IMG/VR virus record: IMGVR_UViG_3300033148_001402
Location: 1-34,433 of that record
Reading direction: 5' to 3' (one strand)
Origin: a virus
DNA: 34,433 nt
The position numbers were made by a program, and so were the translations under genes. Shown piece after piece: positions 7,913 to 16,600 of this stretch; within the stretch, counting starts at the first letter, position 1, and each line of letters begins with the position of its first letter. The notes under the pieces are model-generated. The model saw only the letters and a list, made by a program, of their open reading frames with translations. It made no database searches and was not told where the DNA came from.

Positions 7913-10681
7913 ATGGAGAGTAATTTAATCTACACACCAGAAGAACTACAGCAAGCAGATGTTCAAGGACAGTTAGAAGCTTCACAAGTAGAAATGCCTC
8001 CTGAAGAATACGCATCTCTCTCTAGTAATCTAGCAAAGAAATCTATCGGTATATTTAAAGATATGTTCAAAAGAACTGAAGAAGAAGTGCTACCTCCTAA
8101 AAAATATACAACTACAAAAATACAAGAAGCATCAGATGCTATAGAGCCTGTACCATCTCCTGAAACATTAGTAAGCAGAAGCACATCAGAGTTTGACGCT
8201 ACAGAAACTTATCAGATGAACTTCGATACTTTAGAGAATGCTGATGATGTAAACGGTATGATTGCAGAGGTATCAGAAAGAATCAAGGGCGAGATAACTG
8301 AGGCTCGTGGAGGAATCAGAAGAGATACGGAGATTCAAGGACTAGCTGACGATTTAGGCACATCAGCGGAATTTGTCTCAGAATTTGTAAATACTCCAGA
8401 TAGTCAATTCGTTTCACCAGAGAAGATATTAGCAGCAAGAAAAGTTCTTAATCAAAGTGCTATCAAACTAAAGACTTTGGCAGATAAAGTTACAGGCAAT
8501 GAAGCAAGTGATATAGAAAAGCTACAGTTCAAGAAACAATACTCATTTCATCAACAGTTCATGATGCAGTTTATGGCTAAAAGAGCAAATGTTGGTAGGT
8601 CGTTAAGAGCATACGGAATGCCTACAGGTAGTTCAGATGAAAACTCAGATGCTATTCAAGCGATGCTAATGAATATCCATAGTGGATTAGACTACAATAC
8701 AGCAGCTAAACAGATAAGTGCAGCTCCTGGAGTTAAAGGGCTTCACCAGATGGTACAAGCTCAAGACAGCTTAATGTCTAAAGCAGGGAATGTGTTTATG
8801 GAAGTATTCATAAACAGCATTTTAAGCGGTATAAAGACGCATATCATCAACACGACAGGCTCAGCTATTATGTTGACTACAAGAACGATGGATACGTTTA
8901 TAGCAGCAAGACTTGGAACACCGATTGAAACACCTGCTGAGAAAATGGTTTCTGATGAGTGGAAAGCAGGATTATTTGGCTTAGTTAATGGAATGAAAGA
9001 CGGATGGGGAACACTTATCCAAGTTGTAAAAACAGCAGAGCCTTATGGTGGAGTATCTAAACTTGAAACAAATGGAAGACAATATATTTCTGCTGAGTAT
9101 CTAGGCATCAAAGGTGCTTCTGGAACTGCTGTTGATTATCTTGGTAATTTCATTAGAGTACCAACCGAAAGGCTTATGGGTGGCATTGATGGCTTTATGA
9201 AAACAATCGCAGAAAGACAAGTCCTTGCACAAGTTGCATATCGTAAAGCTACTAATGAAGCCAACTCTATGGGTCTGAATAAAGACGAGGCTCTGCAACT
9301 ACTTCAACATTATATGAATAGCCCAACAGATGCTATGAAGCAAGAAGCATCAGAGACAGGGCTTCATGTTACATTTCAATCACCTTTAGGTAAAGGCGGT
9401 CAGCAAATACAGACGGCTCTTGGTTTACCGGGTATTAGATATTTTGCACCTTTCGTTAAGACTCCAATCAATTTACTAAAGCAAGGTTTTTTAGAGCGAA
9501 CACCATTAGCAATGATTACTAAAGAATATCAAGCAGACATGGCAGCAGGCGGAGCAAGAGCGCAGATGGCTAAAGCTAGAATGTATGTCGGCTCTACAAT
9601 CGGACTAATGGGTGCAACAGCTGCAATGAATGGCACAGTAACAGGTGCAGGACCAGACGATTACAAACAGAAACAAGCCCTTATGGAATCAGGGTGGAGA
9701 CCATACAGTATTAAAGTTGAAAATGATGATGGAACTTTCACTTATATAAGCTACCAAAGAACAGAGCCTTTATCTTATGTACTATCTACTCTGGCAGACC
9801 TTAAAGAAGTTGTAGAGATTAGAGCAAAAATGCAACTAGGCGAAACAGAAGAGAAATTCGCAGAGAATATAACAGGCGGTTTAATCACAGCATTAAGTCA
9901 CGCAACTTTAGACAGATCATTTATGACAGGTATTCAAAACTTAATGGATGTACTAGACGCACCATCAGGTAATAAAGTGAATAGACTAATCCAAAACTTC
10001 GCTGTTTCTGCTGTTCCTTATTCTGGGTTACTTAGAGACACGACAAAACTGTTTGATGATACAAAGAGAACAACTGATGATTGGATGTCAGCACTTAAAA
10101 GAAACACACCATACTTTAATAAGTCTCTTCCTGCAGCTTTAGACAGCTATGGTAAAGAGTTAAAGTATGATACGATATTGAGTCCATTCCCTGTAGTAAC
10201 GCACAAGGAAACAAAGATAGAAAAAGAAATCCGCAGACTTGTTGAGAGTGTCCAAAAATCACCAATAAGTAAGCCGGCAAGAACATATAACGGTATCGAA
10301 CTTTCACAAGCAGATTACCATGATTGGGTATTATTAAGCAGAAAGAAAATCTTAATCAATGATATGACATTTTCTCAGACAATCACACAAGTAATGAATT
10401 CTGAAATCTATCAACAATCAATAGACGAAATGAAAGTCACAATGATACAAGGCATCAAGAGAGCGTTTGATACAACAGCAAACAGAGCGCTAATGCAACA
10501 CAGTCCATCTTATAGAGATAAATGGATTATGAGAAAGACAGCAGTAGGTGCAGCACAGTTGCAGGCAATGGGTGAAGATTCTACAGAAGTTGTACCAGAT
10601 TTTTTAGAGTCTTTAGCAGACATAGAATTTGAGATCATCAACCCAGAATCAACAGATTTATTTTATAACAAAAGGAGATAA
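7913..10681 (+). CDS. Large internal virion protein (LPD38-like features)
   Basis: This is a mainly helical protein of 922 residues from the chosen start. ATG at 7913 has a GGAGAAG ribosome-binding site; an upstream in-frame ATG at 7901 has none. The middle carries a segment beginning FINSILSGIKTHIINTTGSA and, further on, RYFAPFVKTPINLLKQGFLERTPLA. I recall this combination from very large podovirus structural proteins annotated with a polyvalent-protein-associated domain (LPD38 type). Several hydrophobic helices near the middle could contact a membrane. No lytic transglycosylase Glu motif is evident, unlike T7 gp16. It is the last internal protein before the tail fibre and is probably ejected with the genome. 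Confidence 0.65.
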   Translation: MESNLIYTPEELQQADVQGQLEASQVEMPPEEYASLSSNLAKKSIGIFKDMFKRTEEEVLPPKKYTTTKIQEASDAIEPVPSPETLVSRSTSEFDATETYQMNFDTLENADDVNGMIAEVSERIKGEITEARGGIRRDTEIQGLADDLGTSAEFVSEFVNTPDSQFVSPEKILAARKVLNQSAIKLKTLADKVTGNEASDIEKLQFKKQYSFHQQFMMQFMAKRANVGRSLRAYGMPTGSSDENSDAIQAMLMNIHSGLDYNTAAKQISAAPGVKGLHQMVQAQDSLMSKAGNVFMEVFINSILSGIKTHIINTTGSAIMLTTRTMDTFIAARLGTPIETPAEKMVSDEWKAGLFGLVNGMKDGWGTLIQVVKTAEPYGGVSKLETNGRQYISAEYLGIKGASGTAVDYLGNFIRVPTERLMGGIDGFMKTIAERQVLAQVAYRKATNEANSMGLNKDEALQLLQHYMNSPTDAMKQEASETGLHVTFQSPLGKGGQQIQTALGLPGIRYFAPFVKTPINLLKQGFLERTPLAMITKEYQADMAAGGARAQMAKARMYVGSTIGLMGATAAMNGTVTGAGPDDYKQKQALMESGWRPYSIKVENDDGTFTYISYQRTEPLSYVLSTLADLKEVVEIRAKMQLGETEEKFAENITGGLITALSHATLDRSFMTGIQNLMDVLDAPSGNKVNRLIQNFAVSAVPYSGLLRDTTKLFDDTKRTTDDWMSALKRNTPYFNKSLPAALDSYGKELKYDTILSPFPVVTHKETKIEKEIRRLVESVQKSPISKPARTYNGIELSQADYHDWVLLSRKKILINDMTFSQTITQVMNSEIYQQSIDEMKVTMIQGIKRAFDTTANRALMQHSPSYRDKWIMRKTAVGAAQLQAMGEDSTEVVPDFLESLADIEFEIINPESTDLFYNKRR

Positions 10682-10683
10682 TC

Positions 10684-13600
10684 ATGGCATTTAACAGCGA
10701 AACACCAAGGGTTGAGTACACCGCTTCGGCGAGTCAAGAACTATTCACATTCTTATTTAAGATATACGACAAGACAGATTTAGTTGTCTATCAAACACCA
10801 GTAGGTCAAGAGCCTAATGATGCAGCGGATATTCTAACAGTAGATACAGACTACACAGTAACGATTAGCGGAGACAACGGCGGAAGCATAGAGTTAACAT
10901 CAGCAGCAACAGCAGGCGATGCACTTACACTTCTAAGAGAACTACCTGCAATCAGAGATGTAGAATATCAAACAAACGGTGACTTACTAGCTGAGACATT
11001 AAACGATGACCAAGATTATCAAACGTATCTACTAGGCGACCAACAAGCGAAAGAGAGTAGAAACGTAACTATCCCTAACTCTTCACAAGGGGTAAGCACA
11101 GAACTGCCAAGTACAGCACCGGATTCTTATCTTAAATGGAATTCAGACGGTACAGCCTTAGAGAATGATGAGACTATACCGGATGCAGTAATAGAAGCAG
11201 CACAATCAGCATCAGATGCAGCAGACTCAGCAACAGAAGCAGCAGGCAGCGTTACAGATGCAGCGGCACAAGTAGCTTTAGCAACAATCGAAGCCGACAG
11301 AGCAGAAGATGAAGCAGATACAGCCGAAACCGAAGCAGTAAAAGCAGCCAACTCAGCAGCAAGTATAGGAAATTCCGCAAACAATGTAATCACAAATGGC
11401 TTAATCACATCAGGCGCTTTAGCCCTACCAACAACAGAAGTAACAGGCTCAATTCCTATACTCTATGAGGGTAATGGTACAAGTAAAGATGTAACTACTC
11501 CAATGCAGATAGCTAACGATAATGGTGATGGTACTACACTAGCTACTGATTGGGCTACAGCACAGTCTTATACAATAGATGACATTTACATAGATAACTC
11601 AACTGATGGTGATGCACTAGCTTATAGACTAACTCAAACAGATACTACTAATACAGTATCTCCTAGAACAAATGCTAATTGGACTTTAGAAACTAATCAG
11701 TATGGTGGTAGATTTTGGTTTAAAACTAGAGATGGCACACATTCTCATGCCCTATATGATTCTGCTAGACGTATTCACAATAGGCTAAAATCAGATGATA
11801 CAGCAATAGAAGCTGATACACCTACTGGACTAACAGCATTCAATGTGAATAGTGTAAGCTTAGGAAGCCATAGTAATACAAACACAAACCTTGACAACTA
11901 TGTACTATGGGTAGACCAAACAACTAGAAAGACAGCAGGTTATCGTACAGATGCTGGTGATATGCAGAATAGTAAGAATAACACTGGTACTGACTTGATG
12001 GCTACTGATAGTGCAGGTAATCCTATCATTGAACACTACAATCCTACAACAGGGTTTAGTATTATTATGGATACAGGTAATGGTGTAGCTGGCAGAAGTA
12101 TTCCACATAGTTTACAGAATAAGCCTAGCTTCTTTACAAAGAAAAGATTAACTACTACAGCTAATGATTGGTCAGATTATAATAAAATAAGTGGAGCAGA
12201 ATATTTTACTCACTTAAATACAACAGCAGCACAAGCTACTCAAACAGCTATGTGGAATGATACTGAGCCAACAGAGGAAAATCTTACAGTTGGAACATCA
12301 AATACAACCAATGAAAATGCAAATCAATACATCTCATACCTCCAAGCAGACTCAGATAACCACTACATAGGTGCATACACAGGTACAGGTGCAGTAGGTA
12401 ATGTAGTAGACTTTGGTTTAGACATGACTGTAGCTGGTAGTTATGTGATGATGAAGAGATTATCTAGTACTGGTGGTTGGTCTATAATTGATACTGTAAG
12501 GGGTGGAGATAATGTTCTGTATGCTAACTTATCAGATGCTGAAGGCTCAGCAACTATACTGGAATTTACAACAACTGGAATAATACTTAATACCACAAGT
12601 ACTACGTTTAATGCTTCAGGATATATCTACCTAATCCAAGCATACTCACCTAAATACAGCCAACCAACAGGTGGAAGTCTAATAGATGTAAACTCAGGTG
12701 TAGACTTAACTTATACACAAGGTATAGGAGAGACTAACCTACAAGAGACTACATCAGCTCATATAGTTGATTTAAGTGCTTTTGCAGGAGATATAGCTTA
12801 TATACTTAAAGAGAGAGGTAGTGACGCTTTAGGTGTAGCTACTAACTTACTTGTAGGACAGAGTAGACCTTTAGGATTGTATGGTGATGAGTTGGTAACT
12901 AATGGTACATTTGATACAGATACTACAGGATGGACAGCAGGAAATAATGCAACACTTACAGTTTCCAACGGCTTATTGAATATAGCAAGAAGTGATACTG
13001 ATTACCCTTATGCTTATCAAGGTGTTGCTACAGTAATAGGAAGAAAATATAGACTTCAATCTACATCAGATAATGGTGGAACAAGAATATACACAGAAGC
13101 TGCAAAGGGTGGGGACTTACTTTTAAACGAAGGTAATAATCCTTCTGTATCTATAGAGTTTACTGCAATGAGCACAACGTCATATATTCACTTGCATGCA
13201 GACCAAACGGCAGCAAAAGAATTTGATAATATTTCATTAAAAGATACACAAGCTGAATATCAAGGTGCTTATCTAAACACACTGGACAAAGTAGTATATG
13301 ACTCAGGTGATGTAGCTACAGACCTGGTAGCACTAGGTGAATGTAAAGTAGATACACAAGGTAATGCTTTTGACTTAGTAGAGTATGAGCCATTACAGAG
13401 TTATTTCAACTCCGCAACATTCACTGGTGAGGTATCGTTAGATAAAAACGTATTTATAGTTGACTTTGGTATAGTGTTTAATGACCAGAGAATAACTTTA
13501 GATAATCCTTTTGGTAATGAGAATTATGAAGGGTGTATAGCTAGAGCAGAAGTGTATTACAATGGAGTGTGGAGCGGAACAGGTTTTATTAGAGAGTCTG

Positions 13601-13782
13601 ATGGTAGAGGTACATCCGCTCACTCTAACTTAGAGGGGATAGTAGTTCAAACTGGTGATAATGCTGTCTTGCAAAATAATGCTGCTTTTTGTGGTAGTGG
13701 GCATGGTGGAACTACAGGAACAACAACCTCTGCACCATGTAGATGTATAATTACTAAAATAGGAGATGCAACAGATGTCTAA
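10684..13782 (+). CDS. Tail fibre / receptor-binding protein
   Basis: This 1032-residue protein opens with a T7 gp17-type tail-attachment domain. Its conserved features are a VEYTAS start, an FTFLFKIYDKTDL strand, DYTVTISGDNGGSI, L-REL and E-LND-DYQTYLLGD (within residues 1-125). An Ala/Glu/Thr-rich stretch (about 165-225) follows, probably a trimeric coiled coil. Residues near 453-655 contain a repeated motif of the type GxGxxGxxIPHxL / GTGAVGNVVDFGL with aromatic-rich strands, resembling the DUF7483 modules of marine phage fibres. A module beginning ELVTNGTFDTDTTGW (near 734) resembles carbohydrate-binding domains. The N-terminus should dock on the tail nozzle and the C-terminus bind the host surface. 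Confidence 0.85.
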   Translation: MAFNSETPRVEYTASASQELFTFLFKIYDKTDLVVYQTPVGQEPNDAADILTVDTDYTVTISGDNGGSIELTSAATAGDALTLLRELPAIRDVEYQTNGDLLAETLNDDQDYQTYLLGDQQAKESRNVTIPNSSQGVSTELPSTAPDSYLKWNSDGTALENDETIPDAVIEAAQSASDAADSATEAAGSVTDAAAQVALATIEADRAEDEADTAETEAVKAANSAASIGNSANNVITNGLITSGALALPTTEVTGSIPILYEGNGTSKDVTTPMQIANDNGDGTTLATDWATAQSYTIDDIYIDNSTDGDALAYRLTQTDTTNTVSPRTNANWTLETNQYGGRFWFKTRDGTHSHALYDSARRIHNRLKSDDTAIEADTPTGLTAFNVNSVSLGSHSNTNTNLDNYVLWVDQTTRKTAGYRTDAGDMQNSKNNTGTDLMATDSAGNPIIEHYNPTTGFSIIMDTGNGVAGRSIPHSLQNKPSFFTKKRLTTTANDWSDYNKISGAEYFTHLNTTAAQATQTAMWNDTEPTEENLTVGTSNTTNENANQYISYLQADSDNHYIGAYTGTGAVGNVVDFGLDMTVAGSYVMMKRLSSTGGWSIIDTVRGGDNVLYANLSDAEGSATILEFTTTGIILNTTSTTFNASGYIYLIQAYSPKYSQPTGGSLIDVNSGVDLTYTQGIGETNLQETTSAHIVDLSAFAGDIAYILKERGSDALGVATNLLVGQSRPLGLYGDELVTNGTFDTDTTGWTAGNNATLTVSNGLLNIARSDTDYPYAYQGVATVIGRKYRLQSTSDNGGTRIYTEAAKGGDLLLNEGNNPSVSIEFTAMSTTSYIHLHADQTAAKEFDNISLKDTQAEYQGAYLNTLDKVVYDSGDVATDLVALGECKVDTQGNAFDLVEYEPLQSYFNSATFTGEVSLDKNVFIVDFGIVFNDQRITLDNPFGNENYEGCIARAEVYYNGVWSGTGFIRESDGRGTSAHSNLEGIVVQTGDNAVLQNNAAFCGSGHGGTTGTTTSAPCRCIITKIGDATDV

Positions 13783-14197
13783 TAGAAAATTTGATGTAAT
13801 AGTAAATGGAATTAGTCAGTCAGTAGGTGAGAGTCTATTGACATTTCAAGAAGATGGTAGAGTGTATAAACATTACAATGCTGATATGAGTTTAGATACT
13901 ACTACGATAGATGCAGAGAATCTAACTAAGCTAATCCAAGATGGTGAAGCTTTAGTAACTGCATACATACAAGCAGAAGTAGATAAGTTTAATGAAGCTA
14001 ATGGTACTAAGTTTAGTGATGCTCATGCAATGGGTAGCTATAAAGATTCAACCGTGTACCCTCATGCAACAACCTGTAAAGCAATATGGGATTGGAATGA
14101 AGCTGTATGGATGGCATCAAGAGCTAAACAAGCTCAGGCAGTTGCTGAGAGTTGGAGTGCTGAGAAGTTCATATCTGAGCTTCCATCATTTAAATAA
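13775..14197 (+). CDS. Probable tail fibre assembly or fibre-associated protein
   Basis: This 140-residue protein begins inside the last codons of the fibre gene (8-base overlap). I chose ATG 13775 because AGGAG lies 9 bases upstream; an ATG at 13766 is too close to it. The C-terminal half has KFNEANGTKFSDAHAMGSYK and a Trp/Ala-rich helix (KAIWDWNEAVWMASRAKQAQ). Similar small proteins with this segment follow fibre genes in many phages and are thought to help fold or trimerise the fibre. Function is inferred from position and pattern. Confidence 0.6.
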   Translation: MSNRKFDVIVNGISQSVGESLLTFQEDGRVYKHYNADMSLDTTTIDAENLTKLIQDGEALVTAYIQAEVDKFNEANGTKFSDAHAMGSYKDSTVYPHATTCKAIWDWNEAVWMASRAKQAQAVAESWSAEKFISELPSFK

Positions 14198-14529
14198 TGC
14201 TTAGATATTCAGAAGTATCATCATATAAACGTAAGCAAATTACTAATGGCTGCGGTGGTAAGGGTGGGTGGATTAAACCGCCTAGCTTTATATTTAAGGC
14301 TTCATGTAATCAGCACGACTTCTATTATTGGAGAGGTGTTAGTGAAGAGGATAGAGTATCAGCAGACAATAGTTTTTATCGTTTTATGAAAGAAGATATC
14401 GCAGATGCTAAGTGGTATATGAAACCATACTATCATCAATGGGCTTTAGCTTATTATGTAGCAGTTAGATTATTTGGCAAAGAGTATTTTAACTACTCAG
14501 AAAATATGCGAACTTTAGCAGATTTATAG
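14197..14529 (+). CDS. Phospholipase A2-like protein
   Basis: This 110-residue protein carries the core signature of phospholipase A2: NGCGGKGG near residues 17-24 (a Gly-rich calcium-loop-like segment), then CNQHDFYY at 37-44 with the catalytic pair His40-Asp41, and ADNSFYRFM at 56-64, whose Asp57 fits the second active-site Asp. Cys19 and Cys37 could form a disulphide. There is no signal peptide. The gene starts on a TAATG overlap with the fibre-assembly gene and has no ribosome-binding site of its own, so it is probably translationally coupled. It lies between tail and lysis genes: it could be a virion enzyme acting on host membrane at entry, or help lysis. Activity is inferred from motifs only. 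Confidence 0.7.
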   Translation: MLRYSEVSSYKRKQITNGCGGKGGWIKPPSFIFKASCNQHDFYYWRGVSEEDRVSADNSFYRFMKEDIADAKWYMKPYYHQWALAYYVAVRLFGKEYFNYSENMRTLADL

Positions 14530-14553
14530 TACAATAAAGAAAAGGAGTTTATC

Positions 14554-15027
14554 GTGCCAGACACACCACTTACACCTGCTCAAGTACAATTAGACGCAGA
14601 CTTACCTAAAACACCTACGTTTATCAACATGAGCGAGAAAGTAGACCAACTCGTAATAGGTCAAAGAAATATCAACAGTTCACTAGAAAAAGAACTGATC
14701 GCACAAGACGCATTCAAGAGTTATGTTCAAAAAGAATTTAATAAAGGGAGTGACAAATTTGATAAGTTTGAAACTAGAATGGACGAAATCGAGGACAAAA
14801 TGGATAAAGGACTGGAGAAAATTGCACATAGTCAAACCGCCTTGACTACTGAGATTAAAGATAAAAAGATTGAAGAACTTACAAAGCAGATAGATAAACA
14901 AACTGAAAGAAAGTCTAATATAACTAGTGGTGTCATTATTGGACTAGTAGTATTATTATTCGGCTCATTTGTTACTATCGCTACAGACATAATCACAGAA
15001 AGACAAGTAGTTCAGCCTATAAAATGA
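14554..15027 (+). CDS. Coiled-coil protein with C-terminal membrane anchor (lysis cassette)
   Basis: This 157-residue protein starts at GTG, with AAGGAG at 14542-14547. Residues 27-118 are charged and heptad-like, so probably a coiled coil. A hydrophobic span at 123-145 (TSGVIIGLVVLLFGSFVTIA) is followed by a short tail. The architecture recalls haemolysin XhlA-like and other lysis-cassette accessory proteins that pair with holins. The gene lies in the run of membrane proteins before the endolysin and overlaps the next gene by 4 bases. It could be a holin partner, antiholin or spanin-like protein; I cannot decide between these. Confidence 0.55.
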   Translation: MPDTPLTPAQVQLDADLPKTPTFINMSEKVDQLVIGQRNINSSLEKELIAQDAFKSYVQKEFNKGSDKFDKFETRMDEIEDKMDKGLEKIAHSQTALTTEIKDKKIEELTKQIDKQTERKSNITSGVIIGLVVLLFGSFVTIATDIITERQVVQPIK

Positions 15028-15251
15028 ACTACTATAAAGGTGTAGACTTAGATAGGAATATGAACTTATATAGTTACATATCCACCTATCACAGCACAGA
15101 TTCAGAGTTGCGTGAAGTCTACATGGAAGCCGATAGCGCACTACAAAAGCTAGTAAGAAACCATCATTTAAAGATAGCACTATACAAAACAGCATTTAAT
15201 CTAAGCATATATGCTGTGTTTTATGGCACTTCAATTTTAATACAAGGATAA
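15024..15251 (+). CDS. Single-span membrane protein (lysis cassette)
   Basis: This 75-residue protein has a polar N-terminal half with His/Tyr and acidic residues and a hydrophobic span near residues 51-73 at its very C-terminus. It overlaps the preceding coiled-coil protein by an ATGA junction and is followed 3 bases later by the holin gene. A tail-anchored protein in this place could be an antiholin or holin partner. I do not recognise the family. Confidence 0.55.
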   Translation: MNYYKGVDLDRNMNLYSYISTYHSTDSELREVYMEADSALQKLVRNHHLKIALYKTAFNLSIYAVFYGTSILIQG

Positions 15252-15254
15252 GAG

Positions 15255-15641
15255 ATGGGTTGGTTTAGCGGAATATTTACAAGCGACACAATAGATAAGA
15301 GCGTAGATGCGATTATAGACACAGGTGATGCTATTTGGTACACAGAGGAAGAGAAAGCGAAAGCACTTCAATTAAGCATAGATACAAAACTAAAAATGCT
15401 TCCATTGTTTGAGCCTTTTAAACTAGCTCAGAGATATATAGCCTTTGCATTTACATATAACTTTATATTTGCTTTTTGGATAGCGGTAATAATATGGGGA
15501 TTAGGCACTAAACAAAACTTACAAGATTATCTTGCACTAATAAGTGCTTTTGAGTTAGGGTGGATAATGTTGGCAATAATTACTTGGTATTTTGGCGGTG
15601 GCTTTATGAATTCATATAGAAAAAAGGAAACAACAAAATGA
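15255..15641 (+). CDS. Holin, GTA 3-TM type
   Basis: This 128-residue protein has an amphipathic N-terminus with a conserved WYTEEEKA-A-Q-S-D segment near residues 28-43. A basic stretch with RYIAF begins a hydrophobic span at about 61-83 and a second follows at 92-116, ending in GGGF. This is the pattern of the holin family first named in gene transfer agents (PF11351). It should open the inner membrane so that the lysozyme encoded next can reach the peptidoglycan. The lysozyme gene starts 4 bases before the holin stop, so the two are coupled. Confidence 0.75.
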   Translation: MGWFSGIFTSDTIDKSVDAIIDTGDAIWYTEEEKAKALQLSIDTKLKMLPLFEPFKLAQRYIAFAFTYNFIFAFWIAVIIWGLGTKQNLQDYLALISAFELGWIMLAIITWYFGGGFMNSYRKKETTK

Positions 15642-16030
15642 GCAGATTAGTAGAAAATATAAAATCATCAGAGGGATTCAGAGGTACAGAATACTTAGAC
15701 AGCCTTGATATACCGACAATAGGTTTTGGTACACGATTACCATTAACGGAAGCAGAAGCAGAGTTGATCCTTTCATTCAGACTTAACCAAAAGATAAGCC
15801 ACTTACTAGACGAAAAGCCGATAGTGCTAAGGCTTCCACAAGATAAGCAAGAGGTACTATTCGAGATGGCATACCAACTTGGAGTAAATGGGCTACTAAA
15901 CTTTAAGATGATGTGGCTTGCATTAGATGGCTTCGATTACAAAGTCGCTGCACAAGAAATGAAGCTGAGTAAATGGTATCGACAAACGCCTAGCAGAGTA
16001 GACAAACTAGCCCAACAAATGGCAGCATGA
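15638..16030 (+). CDS. Endolysin, T4-type lysozyme (GH24)
   Basis: This 130-residue muramidase should cut the peptidoglycan beta-1,4 bond at lysis. The catalytic triad is visible and correctly spaced: Glu12, Asp21 and Thr27 (9 and 6 residues apart, as Glu11/Asp20/Thr26 in T4 lysozyme), followed by IGFGT. A helical lobe with LFEMAYQLGVNGLLNFKMM (about 70-88) and a C-terminal W-RQTPSRVDKLAQQM (about 111-127) match the family. There is no signal peptide or SAR anchor, so it needs the holin at 15255. At 130 residues it is shorter than T4 lysozyme (164), as in many phage lysozymes. Confidence 0.9.
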   Translation: MSRLVENIKSSEGFRGTEYLDSLDIPTIGFGTRLPLTEAEAELILSFRLNQKISHLLDEKPIVLRLPQDKQEVLFEMAYQLGVNGLLNFKMMWLALDGFDYKVAAQEMKLSKWYRQTPSRVDKLAQQMAA

Positions 16031-16119
16031 AACCAATACTAGATGCACTTTTTGCTGCATCAGTATCTATCTCTCTCCTTATGGCTTATTCTCTTATGGG
16101 CTACTTCCACAATAAATAA
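16027..16119 (+). CDS. 30-residue membrane peptide after the lysozyme
   Basis: An ATG overlapping the lysozyme stop (ATGA) opens a 30-codon frame. Its product is mostly one hydrophobic helix (LFAASVSISLLMAYSLMGYF). No separate ribosome-binding site is visible, so translational coupling is likely. A tiny membrane protein at the end of a lysis operon could modulate the holin. I do not recognise it, and a chance frame is possible, though the overlap and hydrophobic content support it. Confidence 0.5.
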   Translation: MKPILDALFAASVSISLLMAYSLMGYFHNK

Positions 16120-16150
16120 TCCTTTAATAATATATTTAATAATCCTTTAA
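16115..16150 (+). repeat. Two tandem 13-bp repeats upstream of the RHH gene
   Basis: AATAATCCTTTAA occurs exactly at 16115-16127 and 16138-16150. The start-to-start distance is 23 bp, about two helical turns, so both copies face the same side of the DNA. The second copy ends 10 bases before an extended -10 element and covers the -35 position. The first downstream gene encodes a ribbon-helix-helix protein, a family that binds tandem repeats cooperatively, so this looks like its operator. Confidence 0.6.
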
Positions 16151-16159
16151 GACTAATCG

Positions 16160-16168
16160 TGCTAAACT
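16160..16168 (+). promoter_or_regulatory. Extended -10 promoter of the recombination operon
   Basis: TGC-TAAACT fits TGnTATAAT with two mismatches, and a start near 16175 would give a short leader to the gene at 16198. The -35 region falls in the second tandem repeat, so a bound repressor would block polymerase. The position at the first gap after the lysis cassette supports a new transcription unit. Confidence 0.45.
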
Positions 16169-16197
16169 TCTCTTACACATAAAGAAAAGGAGACACA

Positions 16198-16362
16198 ATG
16201 ATGAACGAATTAAGAACTAAGATAAACGGCTTTCAGACAAAACCAAGTGAACATGAAAGAATTACAATAGTTGCTAAATCTCTAAATAAAAACAGAAGCG
16301 AATACATAAGAGACTTAGTTTTAAAAGATGTAGCAAAGCAAGAAAAAAAGATGAAAGGATAA
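16198..16362 (+). CDS. Ribbon-helix-helix DNA-binding protein
   Basis: This 54-residue protein has the short strand then two helices of the Arc/MetJ/CopG fold: a strand near residues 19-25 (HERITIVA), a helix, the turn LNKNRSEYIRDLVLKD (30-45) typical of the family's second helix, and a Lys-rich tail. The ribosome-binding site AAGGAG precedes the ATG. It is the first gene of the recombination operon, and tandem repeats lie over its promoter. I infer an autorepressor that controls this operon. Confidence 0.65.
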   Translation: MMNELRTKINGFQTKPSEHERITIVAKSLNKNRSEYIRDLVLKDVAKQEKKMKG

Positions 16363-16365
16363 AAG

Positions 16366-16464
16366 ATGATGCCAATAGCCATATTTATATTCACAGTAGC
16401 AGTTTTAATCAACATAGACAACTACCTAGAAAATAATCGCAAATGGGGTGAGAATTATGAGTAA
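16366..16464 (+). CDS. 32-residue membrane peptide
   Basis: This frame starts 4 bases after the RHH gene with AAAGGA before it. It encodes a short hydrophobic helix (PIAIFIFTVAVLINI) followed by a polar tail with acidic and basic residues. It overlaps the next gene by 8 bases. The spacing and ribosome-binding site favour a real small membrane protein; the function is unknown. Confidence 0.45.
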   Translation: MMPIAIFIFTVAVLINIDNYLENNRKWGENYE

Positions 16465-16597
16465 TGAAGAATCAAGAAAGTATTTTGAAATGTATTATGA
16501 TTTACACATAAACGATGAAAAAGTACAAAACAAAGAGATAGCATGGGCTATTTGGGAAAAGTCAAGAATAGTTACTGAAATGTTTATGAAAGGATAA
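16457..16597 (+). CDS. Small hypothetical protein, 46 residues
   Basis: This frame encodes a charged, probably helical protein (NEESRKYFEMYYDLHIND, then a Trp-containing helix). It overlaps the upstream membrane peptide by 8 bases and ends 3 bases before the ERF gene, with AAAGGA at its end serving as that gene's ribosome-binding site. The tight packing supports expression. I recognise no family. Confidence 0.45.
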   Translation: MSNEESRKYFEMYYDLHINDEKVQNKEIAWAIWEKSRIVTEMFMKG

Positions 16598-16600
16598 GAG

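Noticed and set aside
13992-14204. Second + strand frame inside the fibre-assembly gene
   Set aside because: It overlaps a better-supported gene, has odd composition, and no ribosome-binding site; a shadow.
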